Source: UBA4744 sp963723165
GTDB taxonomy: Bacteria; Actinomycetota; Acidimicrobiia; Spongiisociales; UBA4744
Direction of reading: 5' to 3'
Assembly (NCBI GenBank): GCA_963723165.1
Contig: CAVRPP010000015.1
Span: forward strand, 124,001-188,000
Length of the DNA stretch: 64,000 nt
Shown here: positions 34,625-42,566 of the stretch, in pieces
Layout of the letters: every line of letters starts with the position of its first letter
Position numbering within the stretch: the stretch's first letter is position 1
Notes under the pieces: generated by a model
Seen by the model: the letters and a program-made list of their open reading frames with translations, nothing else
Database searches by the model: none
Told to the model about the DNA's origin: nothing
Program-made: the position numbers and the translations under genes

Positions 34625-36160
34625 TCAGAGGTTGTCCATCACCGAGTCGGAGATCACCGTCCGGGCAGCCTTGTTCAAGGCGTGGACGAAGGCGCGAGCC
34701 GAACCCTCAACAACGTCGGTGGAAACGCTGCGGCCGGCGTAGATCTCGCCGCCCATCCGTACGACCACGTTGATCTCGGCCATGGCGTCGGCTCCTTTGG
34801 TGATGGGTACAACCCGGTAGTCGACCAGCTGGGCATCGATGCCGAAGGCTTTCTTGAGTGCATCGAAGGTGGCATGGACCATGCCGTCGCCTTCGCCTTC
34901 GAATTCGAGGGTCAGACCGCGCGCCTCGACCTTCACAGATGCCTGCGGGTCGATGGTGCTGCCACCTGCCACCTTCATCGAAACGAACCGCACCATCTCT
35001 TCCACATCCCGCGACTCGTCGTTGACGATCGCCCGGATCTCTTCCTCGGTGATCTCAACCTTGCGGTCGGCGAGCTCTTTCACCCGTGCAAAGGCCCGCT
35101 TGAATTCCTTTTCGTCAAGGGCGATATCCATTTGGCGCAGGGCGTCGGCAAAACCGGCTCGTCCTGAGTGCTTGCCGACGATGATCTGGCTCTGTTGCCC
35201 GACCGAGGCGGCATCCATGATCTCGTATGTCTCGCGATCTTGCAGGACGCCGTGCTGATGAATTCCCGACTCGTGGGCGAACGCATTGCGCCCGACCACT
35301 GCCTTGTTGAACTGCACTGGGTAGCCGGTCAGCCGGGAAACCAGCCGGCTGGTTTCGAGGATCTGTGTGGTGTCCGCACCGATTTCGACCCCATAGCGAT
35401 CCTGGCGGGTTTTGATCGCCATGATGATTTCTTCTGTCGACGTGTTGCCTGCTCGTTCGCCGATGCCGTTGATGGCCCCCTCGATCTGACGGGCGCCGGC
35501 CGAAATGGCCGCTAACGAGTTGGCGACGGCCAGCCCGAGATCGTTGTGGCAGTGGGTGGAGATGATCACGTCTTCGCGCCCACTCCGGACTTCGTCGTAT
35601 ACCCGGCTCATCAACTCGACAAACTCCGTGGGAGTGGCATACCCGACCGTGTCCGGAATATTGATGGTGGTGGCCCCGGCCTCGACGGCGGCCTTGCAGA
35701 CGGCAATAACGAAGTCGGGATCCGATCGGGTTGCATCTTGCGGTGAGAATTCGACATTGTCGCAATAACCGCGGGCGCGTTTCACACCTTCGATGACCGA
35801 CTGCATGACCTGATGGGGCGTCATCTTCAGCATCCGTTCCATGTGGATGGGTGAAGTGGAGTTGAAGACGTGGATACGGGCCTTCTCGGCGCCGCGCAAG
35901 GCGTCCCACGCTTGGTCGATGTCATCCGGGTGGGTGCGGGCCAGGCTGGCGATCACCGGACCCTTCACCTCTTTGGCGATCCGGGCAACGGACTCGAAAT
36001 CACCGGGTGACGAAGCAGCGAATCCGGCCTCGATGACGTCAACTTTCAGCCGGGCCAACTGCCCGGCGATGGCTACCTTCTCGTCCGGAGTGAGTGCGAT
36101 TCCGGGCGCCTGCTCGCCGTCTCGCAGGGTTGTGTCAAAAATGATCAGGCGGTCTTGCAT
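34625..36160 (-). CDS. leuA: 2-isopropylmalate synthase
   Basis: LeuA condenses acetyl-CoA with 2-oxoisovalerate, the first step of leucine synthesis. The 511-residue protein has the barrel signature IFDTTLRDGEQAPGIALTPDEK, GADTTQI-type metal-site surroundings, ISTHCHNDLGLAVANSLAA, INGIGERAGNTSTEEI and, after residue 390, the regulatory LeuA dimer domain (VKVEARGLTLEFEGEGDGMVHATFDALKKAFGI). Leucine feedback inhibition is usual for this domain. TTGGAGC precedes the ATG. A 148-base gap separates it from ilvC. Confidence 0.95.
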   Translation of the reverse strand: MQDRLIIFDTTLRDGEQAPGIALTPDEKVAIAGQLARLKVDVIEAGFAASSPGDFESVARIAKEVKGPVIASLARTHPDDIDQAWDALRGAEKARIHVFNSTSPIHMERMLKMTPHQVMQSVIEGVKRARGYCDNVEFSPQDATRSDPDFVIAVCKAAVEAGATTINIPDTVGYATPTEFVELMSRVYDEVRSGREDVIISTHCHNDLGLAVANSLAAISAGARQIEGAINGIGERAGNTSTEEIIMAIKTRQDRYGVEIGADTTQILETSRLVSRLTGYPVQFNKAVVGRNAFAHESGIHQHGVLQDRETYEIMDAASVGQQSQIIVGKHSGRAGFADALRQMDIALDEKEFKRAFARVKELADRKVEITEEEIRAIVNDESRDVEEMVRFVSMKVAGGSTIDPQASVKVEARGLTLEFEGEGDGMVHATFDALKKAFGIDAQLVDYRVVPITKGADAMAEINVVVRMGGEIYAGRSVSTDVVEGSARAFVHALNKAARTVISDSVMDNL

Positions 36161-36202
36161 GGTTGCTCCAAGGAGTCGTGTGGGAACTGGATGGGTACTT
36201 GA

Positions 36203-36230
36203 TACTGAGTACTCAGTACTCAGTATTCAG
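36203..36230. repeat. four tandem heptamers (TACTGAG/TACTCAG)
   Basis: TACTGAG, TACTCAG, TACTCAG and TATTCAG are head-to-tail between ilvC and leuA. Being partly self-complementary, they can also fold. The other bases of this 148-base gap show no clear promoter. Confidence 0.7.
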
Positions 36231-36308
36231 TATGGCCGGGTCGGTCCTAACGACCGCCCGGCCGGCGAAGCGCCAGCCGCCGTCCAGGACAAGGGAGATG
36301 CAAATACT

Positions 36309-37316
36309 TCATTCCGGTGGAGCCTTTGGTGTGAGGAAGGGCATCATCGTGCGGAGTTCGGCTCCTACCTTCTCGATCGGATGGTGGCGGTCAGCGTCGC
36401 GCTGTTCCAGCAAGTAAGGAGCGCCTTCTCGCGCCTGCGCCAGCCATTCGTTGGCGAAAGCCCCGGATTGGATTTCGCCCAGGATCGCTTTCATCTGTGA
36501 TCGGGTCTCGTCGGTGACGATGCGCGGCCCGCGGGTGTAGTCGCCATATTCGGCCGTATCGGACACCGAGTACCGCATATACGACAGACCACCTTCGTAC
36601 AGCAAGTCGACGATCAGCTTCAACTCGTGCAGCGTCTCGAAATACGCAGACTCCGGCTGGTAGCCGGCTTCGACCAGCGTGTCGAACGACGCCTTGATCA
36701 GCGACGAAACCCCGCCACACAGGATGACCTGTTCCCCGAAAAGGTCTGTTTCCGTTTCTTCCTTGAAGGTGGTCTTGAGGACGCCGGCCCGGGTCCCGCC
36801 GATCGCCCAGGCATAGGACAAACCGAGGGAATGGGCGTTGCCGGTAGCGTCCTGATGGACCGCCAGGAGGCACGGCACGCCAGATCCTTCGGTGTACGTG
36901 CGGCGCACGAGGTGGCCGGGTCCTTTCGGGGCGACCATGACAACGTCGACATCGCCGGGCACTTCGATTACGTCGAAGTGGATATTGAACCCGTGTGCGA
37001 AGAGCAGAGCGTCGTCCGGGTTGAGATGGGGAGCGATCTCCGATGCGTAAAGGTCACCCATGTGCTGGTCCGGGACCAGCACCATGATCACGTTGGCGGC
37101 GGCGGCCGCCCGGGCAGGGGTCGTGACCGTGAGCCCGGCGGTTTCCGCGTCGGCCCAACTCGACGATCCTTCCCGCAGACCGACTGTGACGTCGACCCCT
37201 GACTCCTTCAGGTTGAGAGCGTGGGCGTGGCCCTGGCTGCCGTAGCCGATCACAGCAACCTTGCGGGCCTTGATTACCGACGGATCGGCGTCCTTGTCGT
37301 AATAGATCGTCGCCAT
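36309..37316 (-). CDS. ilvC: ketol-acid reductoisomerase
   Basis: IlvC converts acetolactate or acetohydroxybutyrate to the dihydroxy-acid using NADPH and Mg2+. The 335-residue class I enzyme has YYDKDADPSVIKARKVAVIGYGSQGHAHALNLKESGVDV at the start, VLVPDQHMGDLY, MVAPKGPGHLVRR, KTTFKEETETDLFGEQVILCGG and the metal-binding C-terminal domain. GAGGGAGAG precedes the ATG, and ilvN ends ten bases upstream. Confidence 0.96.
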   Translation of the reverse strand: MATIYYDKDADPSVIKARKVAVIGYGSQGHAHALNLKESGVDVTVGLREGSSSWADAETAGLTVTTPARAAAAANVIMVLVPDQHMGDLYASEIAPHLNPDDALLFAHGFNIHFDVIEVPGDVDVVMVAPKGPGHLVRRTYTEGSGVPCLLAVHQDATGNAHSLGLSYAWAIGGTRAGVLKTTFKEETETDLFGEQVILCGGVSSLIKASFDTLVEAGYQPESAYFETLHELKLIVDLLYEGGLSYMRYSVSDTAEYGDYTRGPRIVTDETRSQMKAILGEIQSGAFANEWLAQAREGAPYLLEQRDADRHHPIEKVGAELRTMMPFLTPKAPPE

Positions 37317-37326
37317 CAGCTCTCCC

Positions 37327-37827
37327 TCACCCGATTGCCTTCAGTTTGCGGCTCTTGATATCCCGGGCCATCGCAATGCGACCGGATTTCACCAGCTCTA
37401 CGATTCCGTAAGGCCGGACCAGTTCCACAAAGTCGTTGATTTTGCGGGGCTCGCCGCTCACAGTGAAGGCGATGCTGGTCGGGCTGACGTCAATCGGCGT
37501 TGCCTTGAAGATGGTTCCAATCTCCAGGATCTCGCCCCGCTTGCCCGGAGTTGCGGAGATACGGACCAGCAGGATCTCTCGTTCGAGCGATTCGTCCGGA
37601 TCGAGTTCGGTGATACGAACCACATTCACCAGTTTGTGGAGCTGCTTCTTCACCTGCTCCATCTCGGGAGCGTCGACGACGATCGTCATTCTCGACATGC
37701 CTTCGTCGGCGGTCGGACCGACCGCCATCGAGTGGATGTTGAACCCGCGCCTGGCGAGCAGCGAGGAGACCCGGGCGAGCACCGACGGCTTGTTTTCAAC
37801 CAGGACGGACAGCGTGTGCTGGCTCAC
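37327..37827 (-). CDS. ilvN: acetolactate synthase small subunit
   Basis: This is the regulatory subunit of acetolactate synthase, giving valine feedback control. The 166-residue protein has an N-terminal ACT domain (HTLSVLVENKPSVLARVSSLLARRGFNIHSMAVGPT) and a second domain with LVRISATPGKRGEILEI and IAFTVSGEPRKINDFVELVRPYGIVELVKSG. The start is GTG at 37827, overlapping the ilvB TGA by four bases, with AGAGGA upstream; the longer upstream frame is a shadow of ilvB. Confidence 0.95.
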   Translation of the reverse strand: MSQHTLSVLVENKPSVLARVSSLLARRGFNIHSMAVGPTADEGMSRMTIVVDAPEMEQVKKQLHKLVNVVRITELDPDESLEREILLVRISATPGKRGEILEIGTIFKATPIDVSPTSIAFTVSGEPRKINDFVELVRPYGIVELVKSGRIAMARDIKSRKLKAIG

Positions 37828-39527
37828 GGCAGATCCTCTCTGCTCAAGATGATGTCGTCGTTCGACCCGCCGGCCGGAACCATCGGGAACACCATCTCCT
37901 CGGAGTCGGTGACGAACTCGACGACCACCGGCCGATCGTCGATCGACAGCGACTTCTCGATCGTCGGTCCGACCTCGTCTGGTTTTTCGGCTCGCAACCC
38001 AACGCACCCCATGGCTTCGGCGAGCTTCACATAGTTGGGCACGTCCCGCCCCAGATCGACCGCGGACAACCGGCCGCCGTAAAACAGGTTCTGCCATTGC
38101 TTGACCATGCCGTGGGCTCCGTTGTTGAGGATCGCCACCTTGATAGGGATCCCCTCAACCGAGGCGGTGATGAGTTCCTGCGGTGTCATCTGAAAACACC
38201 CGTCCCCGTCGATGGCATACACCAGATCGTCGGGTCTTCCCGCTTTGGCGCCGACGGCAGCAGGCACTGCGAAGCCCATCGTCCCCAGCCCACCCGAGTT
38301 GATCCACTTGCGCGGCTCGGTGAACTTCCAATACTGGGATGCCCACATCTGGTGCTGTCCCACACCCGAAACCACGATGGTGTCGGGTCCGGCCTGACGG
38401 TAGAGCTCCTCGATCACATACTGGGGCTTGATCGGTCCGCCGGGTTGCTGGTCATATTGCAGCGGGAAATCGCGTTGCCAGCCATGGACCGTGTCCAGCC
38501 ACTCCTGGCGATCGGGTTTGGTCTCGTGGTCCCATTTTTCGAGCAGTTGTTGCAGCACCCGCCGGGCGTCACCGACGATGGGAACTTCCGGGACCCGAAC
38601 TTTCCCGATCTCGGCCGGGTCGACATCCGCGTGGATCACCTTGGCCAGTGGAGCAAAGGAGGCGGGATTGCCGGTGACCCTGTCGTCGAAACGCACCCCG
38701 ATCGACACCAGGAGATCGGCCCGCTGCATGGCCGTGACGGCCGTGTAGTTGCCGTGCATGCCCGGCATTCCCAGGGCAAGGGGATGCTCGTCCGGGACGG
38801 CACCCCGACCCATCAGGGTCGTCACCACCGGGATCTGCGTGGCTTCGGCAAATCGCAAGAGCTCCTGGTGGGCGCACGCTTTGATGATTCCGCCGCCCAC
38901 GTACAGCACAGGACGCTCCGCAGCCATGATCAGCTTGATGGCTTCCTTGATCGGACGGGGGTGGGCGTCGACCGTCGGTTTGTAGCCGGGCAGGTTCAAC
39001 TGGGCAGGCTTGTGCCATACCATCTCGGCGTTCAAGACGTCTTTGGGCAGATCAATCAGCACCGGCCCCGGACGGCCGGTAGCCGCAATGTGGAAGGCTT
39101 CATGGACCACATCGGGGATGTCTCGAGCGTCGGTCACGAAGTAATTGTGCTTGGTGGCAGGCATGGTGATGCCGGTGGTGTAGGCCTCCTGGAAAGCATC
39201 GTTGCCGACTGCGTGCGTGGCGACCTGGCCGGTTATCGCAACCATCGGCACCGAGTCGACCAGCGCGTCCGCCAGCGGTGTGACCAAATTGGTGGCTGCC
39301 GGACCCGAGGTGACCATGGTCACGCCGACGCGGCCGGTCGCCCATGCGTATCCCTCAGCCATGTGTCCGGCGCCCTGCTCGTGGCGGGCGAGCACGTGCC
39401 GGATCGGGCTGTCGAGTATCGGGTCGTAGGCTGGAAGGATGGCACCGCCGGGTACGCCGAAGATGATCTCTACCTCTTCATGTTCGAGTGCCTTGATGAG
39501 GGCATGTGCGCCGGAGATGGTGCTCAT
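37824..39527 (-). CDS. ilvB: acetolactate synthase large subunit
   Basis: IlvB is the ThDP-dependent catalytic subunit that joins two pyruvates, or pyruvate and oxobutyrate. The 567-residue protein starts MSTISGAHALIKALEHEEVEIIFGVPGGAILPAYD. It has GHMAEGYAWATGRVGVTMVTSGPAATNLVTPLADA, the FAD-binding-like middle domain and the ThDP site GDGCFQMTPQELITA with ILNNGAHGMVKQWQ. AAGGGA precedes the ATG at 39527. A leader peptide, hairpin and terminator upstream indicate control by attenuation. It is the first enzyme gene of the operon. Confidence 0.96.
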   Translation of the reverse strand: MSTISGAHALIKALEHEEVEIIFGVPGGAILPAYDPILDSPIRHVLARHEQGAGHMAEGYAWATGRVGVTMVTSGPAATNLVTPLADALVDSVPMVAITGQVATHAVGNDAFQEAYTTGITMPATKHNYFVTDARDIPDVVHEAFHIAATGRPGPVLIDLPKDVLNAEMVWHKPAQLNLPGYKPTVDAHPRPIKEAIKLIMAAERPVLYVGGGIIKACAHQELLRFAEATQIPVVTTLMGRGAVPDEHPLALGMPGMHGNYTAVTAMQRADLLVSIGVRFDDRVTGNPASFAPLAKVIHADVDPAEIGKVRVPEVPIVGDARRVLQQLLEKWDHETKPDRQEWLDTVHGWQRDFPLQYDQQPGGPIKPQYVIEELYRQAGPDTIVVSGVGQHQMWASQYWKFTEPRKWINSGGLGTMGFAVPAAVGAKAGRPDDLVYAIDGDGCFQMTPQELITASVEGIPIKVAILNNGAHGMVKQWQNLFYGGRLSAVDLGRDVPNYVKLAEAMGCVGLRAEKPDEVGPTIEKSLSIDDRPVVVEFVTDSEEMVFPMVPAGGSNDDIILSREDLP

Positions 39528-39551
39528 CGTTTGGTCCCTTCCCTGGGTATG

Positions 39552-39582
39552 AAAAAACCCTCCGGCTCTTGGCAACGGAGGG
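39552..39582 (-). terminator. intrinsic terminator (attenuator) in the ilvB leader
   Basis: On the transcript CCCTCCG pairs with CGGAGGG across a ten-base loop and six T follow. It lies 25 bases before the ilvB ATG, so transcription must read through it to reach the operon. Confidence 0.85.
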
Positions 39583-39584
39583 CG

Positions 39585-39610
39585 GCGCACACGTCTTGCG
39601 ACGCGTGCGC
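39585..39610 (-). promoter_or_regulatory. leader hairpin with GCAA tetraloop (pause hairpin)
   Basis: On the transcript GCGCACGCGUC pairs with GACGUGUGCGC (one G-U) around GCAA. It begins at the last base of the leader peptide stop codon. It is in the place of the 1:2 pause hairpin of classical attenuators. I could not identify a convincing antiterminator pairing by eye. Confidence 0.65.
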
Positions 39611-39645
39611 TAGGTAAGTACGAGGACGGTGTTTGTTGCTTGCAT
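39610..39645 (-). CDS. ilvB operon leader peptide (11 residues)
   Basis: The short frame reads MQATNTVLVLT and stops with TAG. Consecutive Val-Leu-Val-Leu-Thr codons just before a hairpin and terminator are the hallmark of ribosome-mediated attenuation in ilv operons. The start codon lies 13 bases after the -10 box, so the leader is nearly leaderless and has no Shine-Dalgarno. Shortage of charged tRNA-Val or tRNA-Leu would stall the ribosome and favour read-through into ilvB. Confidence 0.8.
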   Translation of the reverse strand: MQATNTVLVLT

Positions 39646-39658
39646 GGCTTGGCGGAGG

Positions 39659-39688
39659 AGTATGGCCGCACATAGGCAGTCGTGTCAA
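39659..39688 (-). promoter_or_regulatory. ilvB operon promoter (TTGACA / CATACT)
   Basis: TTGACA at 39683-39688 and CATACT at 39659-39664 are 18 bases apart on the minus strand. The start point should fall just before the leader peptide ATG. Confidence 0.75.
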
Positions 39689-39767
39689 GGAACGGACCGG
39701 CCTGTGGGCGTGGCCGGTCGCCCCGGCCCGGGAGAGCGTAGGCTTGAGCTCTACCCCGGGCGAGAGG

Positions 39768-40178
39768 GTGAAGCCATTGCCGGAACCAAATCTCGACACG
39801 ATATTGGCCGAACTCAAAGGCCTCCAAGCTCGGCTGGCCGACATTCCGGAAGACGCCTTCGGGGAACGGTTGGAGGTCCAGCAGCGACGCCGGGAGCTTC
39901 ATCGCCTGGCCACCGAGTTGCGCAACGCCGGTCGATCAAAAGAAAAGCTGCAGAGTGAGCTCGAGGGTTTGCGCCGTCTTCGGGACGAAGTATTCGACCG
40001 CCACCTGAGCATTGGCAACATTGGACCGGGGGGCGGGGAAGGGGGCGGTGGCATCGAGGTGCGCTACTTGATCGAGGTCAACCGCACCATCGACGAGGCT
40101 TGGGATCTGGACAAGCTCAACCGTCAGATCCGGGAGCTGGAAGTTGCCTTGAGCCGGTTGCCATCCGACACGGATTGA
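39768..40178 (+). CDS. predicted coiled-coil protein, unrecognised
   Basis: The 136-residue product is mostly charged heptad-like helix: LDTILAELKGLQARLADI, LEVQQRRRELHRLATELRNAGRSKEKLQSELEGLRRLRDEVFDRH, and a C-terminal VNRTIDEAWDLDKLNRQIRELEVALSRL. A Gly-rich turn (GPGGGEGGGG) splits the helices. No signal peptide or membrane segment is seen. The start is uncertain: GTG 39768 or TTG 39777 with GAGAGG upstream. It is divergent from the ilvB operon. Function unknown. Confidence 0.6.
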   Translation: MKPLPEPNLDTILAELKGLQARLADIPEDAFGERLEVQQRRRELHRLATELRNAGRSKEKLQSELEGLRRLRDEVFDRHLSIGNIGPGGGEGGGGIEVRYLIEVNRTIDEAWDLDKLNRQIRELEVALSRLPSDTD

Positions 40179-40270
40179 AGCGGTTCGACCGGCGCCTCAA
40201 ATGCCAACGACTATCCAGCGGCGACCTCCAAAGTTGCCTCCTGGATGTTCAGAAAGGCTGTCGACCGGCC

Positions 40271-40276
40271 TAGGTT
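40271..40276 (+). promoter_or_regulatory. putative leaderless -10 box (TAGGTT)
   Basis: TAGGTT ends seven bases before the ATG at 40284 and supports that start. Confidence 0.4.
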
Positions 40277-40283
40277 TGCGGGT

Positions 40284-40694
40284 ATGGATTTCGATCGTGG
40301 CACCAAACCGCGGACCACTCTTCTGCGGGTCGATGGGGCGATCAATGTCGCGTTGGGTGTGTTGCTCATAGCCTTCCCGGCCGGATTGGTCGAGACTCTC
40401 GGTCTGCCGCCGGCGGATGCCCGTTTCTATCCCACGGTGCTTGGCGCAGTGCTGTTCGGGGTCGGGATCGCTCTCTTTCTCGAAGCCAACCGATTGCCGG
40501 GCGGCATCATCGGTCTTGGTCTCGGTGGGGCGATCGCGATAAACCTGATGGCAGCGACCAGTCTGATCTATTGGATTCTCTGGGGTGAGCTGAGTGTGCC
40601 GACCCGTGGCCGGGTGCTGCTCGGGATTCTGGCTGCAGGTCTCGTAGGGATCAGCAGCTTCGAGCTTTGGGTGCGGTGGAGCAGGCGGCCTTAG
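40284..40694 (+). CDS. small membrane protein, unrecognised
   Basis: The 136-residue protein has four hydrophobic segments (about 18-36, 47-67, 72-93 and 106-126) with short loops, including ETLGLPPADARFYPTVLGAVLFGVGIALFLEANR. The layout recalls DUF4345-like or DoxX-like small membrane proteins, but I cannot assign a family with confidence. The ATG at 40284 has a TAGGTT box seven bases upstream; ATG 40245 would add 13 residues. Confidence 0.6.
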   Translation: MDFDRGTKPRTTLLRVDGAINVALGVLLIAFPAGLVETLGLPPADARFYPTVLGAVLFGVGIALFLEANRLPGGIIGLGLGGAIAINLMAATSLIYWILWGELSVPTRGRVLLGILAAGLVGISSFELWVRWSRRP

Positions 40695-40732
40695 GAACGA
40701 AGTCTGTCACGGTGATGTGCCACCATGAGAGT

Positions 40733-41971
40733 GTGACCGATTGGATACCTCTTGAACTCTTGGCGCCCGCCTTCAAGGCCGTGCGCAAGGCCTTGCGCGA
40801 TCTCGATCCTGATGAGGTGCCTGCCGTCCTGCGCCGGATTGCCGGTCAGAGCGCACGCCGCTTGCCGCCGCCGCTGGCCCGCAAGCTGGTTGAGACTCTC
40901 GACGAAAACGAATGGTTGCGAGAGAAGGCCGCCGAAGCGGGATCAGACCTCGACCCGGCCAGCGCCGATCCGGCACGGGCCGTGTCGGCGCTCTTTTTGC
41001 TGCGACCCGAGAGGTGGGAGGAGCGCGCCCGGGAAGCAGCGCACCATCGAGCTGCCGGCGCTCAAAATGCGCTCGTTGCATCGATGCAACGGACAATTGT
41101 TGACCTCCAACAGCAACTCGACGCTGCCCGGCAGAAGGCGAAAGGCGCTCAACAACGAGCGCAATCGGCGGCCGTAGCCGCCGACCGCAAGACCCAGTCC
41201 TTCCGTAACGCCGTGGAGGCGGCCCGCCACGAAGAACGGGAAGCTACCGAAGACCAGCGCCGCAGTTACGACGCGCTCATCGACCGTTATCAACGCCTGT
41301 GCCAGGACCTGGAAGAGGCAGGGGACCGGATCACCGTTCTCCGCGACGAGCTCCTGCGAGCAAGAAGAACCGCTCGGGCCACCACCAAGGCAGCCGGTCC
41401 CCAGGCGTGGGCCGTTCGCGATCCGCTCGAGATCGCCCGCATGCTCGACGATATCGTCGAGGCGGTCCGGCCGGAAGCTGTGGCGACCAGACAGGAGATA
41501 CTCGACAGCGAGGTTTCACCCTTCGCGATTCCGGCCGGGGTCAGCCCGGATCAGAAGGGCGCCGTCGAGTGGCTGGCCCGGTACGAGGAGCCGTACGGGC
41601 TCGTCGTCGACGGATACAACGTCACCTTCCTCCTCGATGAAGAGGGGTTCACCGACTCGGCCGCTCGTGATCGGCTCAACGAGGGACTGGCCCGATTTCG
41701 CCGGGCAGCCGCCGCCCCGGTGCAGGTGATCGTGGTGTACGACTCAACACAATCAGGGGGTGTGACCGCCAGCACCGGTCCTGGGGGTATCGAGGTCCGC
41801 TTCACCGAGTCGGGGCTTACCGCCGACGAGGAGATTCTGGCCATCGCCGCGGCAGCTTCTACCCGCGTCGCAGTGATCAGCACCGACCGGCACGTCAGGG
41901 AAGGAGCCGAGGAGCAGGGTGCCGTTGGTCTGTGGAGTCAGGCCCTGGTCGCCTGGTTGGAGCGCCGGTGA
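40733..41971 (+). CDS. coiled-coil protein with C-terminal NYN (YacP-like) nuclease domain
   Basis: The 412-residue protein has a helical N-terminal part, a long coiled coil (about 115-225) and a C-terminal domain with YGLVVDGYNVTFLL, VQVIVVYDS, VRFTESGLTADEEILAIA and VAVISTDRHVREGAE. These are the acidic-site strands of NYN/PIN-like ribonucleases of the YacP/Rae1 type. The fusion of a coiled coil with this nuclease is known in actinobacteria and suggests RNA decay linked to a partner. The GTG at 40733 is my choice; ATG 40715 is in frame too. Confidence 0.8.
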   Translation: MTDWIPLELLAPAFKAVRKALRDLDPDEVPAVLRRIAGQSARRLPPPLARKLVETLDENEWLREKAAEAGSDLDPASADPARAVSALFLLRPERWEERAREAAHHRAAGAQNALVASMQRTIVDLQQQLDAARQKAKGAQQRAQSAAVAADRKTQSFRNAVEAARHEEREATEDQRRSYDALIDRYQRLCQDLEEAGDRITVLRDELLRARRTARATTKAAGPQAWAVRDPLEIARMLDDIVEAVRPEAVATRQEILDSEVSPFAIPAGVSPDQKGAVEWLARYEEPYGLVVDGYNVTFLLDEEGFTDSAARDRLNEGLARFRRAAAAPVQVIVVYDSTQSGGVTASTGPGGIEVRFTESGLTADEEILAIAAAASTRVAVISTDRHVREGAEEQGAVGLWSQALVAWLERR

Positions 41972-41988
41972 GGTCTCAGGGCTGACCG

Positions 41989-42201
41989 CTACGCCGACGC
42001 TACCGGCCGGCCAGAGCTCTTTGCCGACGACACCGCGATGCGGCCGGTACGAGACAGGGTCGGCGGCGAAGCTGCCGGTCGGGTCTCCCTCATCGGGCCG
42101 ACCGAGGCGATGGTGGCGGTTGCGGTCTGTCCGGTTTCCTGGTCGGAGCATCCGGTCGCAATCAGCATCACCATCAATCTGAGGGCGGCGAGACGATTCA
42201 T
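41989..42201 (-). CDS. possible small lipoprotein
   Basis: The 70-residue frame begins MNRLAALRLMVMLIATGC, a short signal with a lipobox-like ATGC end, then a Thr/Ala/Pro-rich hydrophilic tail with no fold that I recognise. It lies in a gap that otherwise has no gene, divergent from the small Cys-rich protein gene. No Shine-Dalgarno or clear box supports it, so it could be a chance frame. Confidence 0.4.
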   Translation of the reverse strand: MNRLAALRLMVMLIATGCSDQETGQTATATIASVGPMRETRPAASPPTLSRTGRIAVSSAKSSGRPVASA

Positions 42202-42262
42202 CGTCTTTTTGTCACACCCGATTTATACGTTGGCACCAGAACACGAGAGGGGAGTACCCATC

Positions 42263-42466
42263 ATGCGGATCGACTGTGACGAATGCGCCATGCAACATAC
42301 TTCGACGTGTGACGACTGTGTGGTGACGGTTCTTCTGAGAGAGTCCGCCGGGCCGCTCGAGCTCGACATCACCGAATCGGTCGCTCTCAGTGCGATGGCC
42401 GATGCCGGGTTGGTGCCTCGACTCCGCCTGGTGCGCCACGACGAAGATCTGGGGGCCACCGGATGA
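42263..42466 (+). CDS. small conserved Cys-rich protein
   Basis: The 67-residue product starts MRIDCDECAMQHTSTCDDCVVTVLL, with two CxxC pairs that could bind a metal. Proteins with this CDxC...CDDCVVT pattern recur as small conserved hypotheticals in actinobacteria (my recollection of the family). GAGAGGGGAG is a strong Shine-Dalgarno before the ATG. Function unknown; a zinc ribbon is the natural guess. It converges on ilvD. Confidence 0.75.
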   Translation: MRIDCDECAMQHTSTCDDCVVTVLLRESAGPLELDITESVALSAMADAGLVPRLRLVRHDEDLGATG

Positions 42467-42566
42467 GAGGCGCCCAATTTCGGTGAAAGACGGCGGAGGG
42501 CACCGGTGTGCGTGGGGAAGCCATGCCGGTGCCCCAAAGGGGCCGATCGTCACCAATGAAATCGCT

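Noticed and set aside
38097..39617. A 506-codon open frame on the plus strand
   Set aside because: It is the antisense shadow of ilvB: no family resemblance, odd composition, and ilvB is certain on the other strand.
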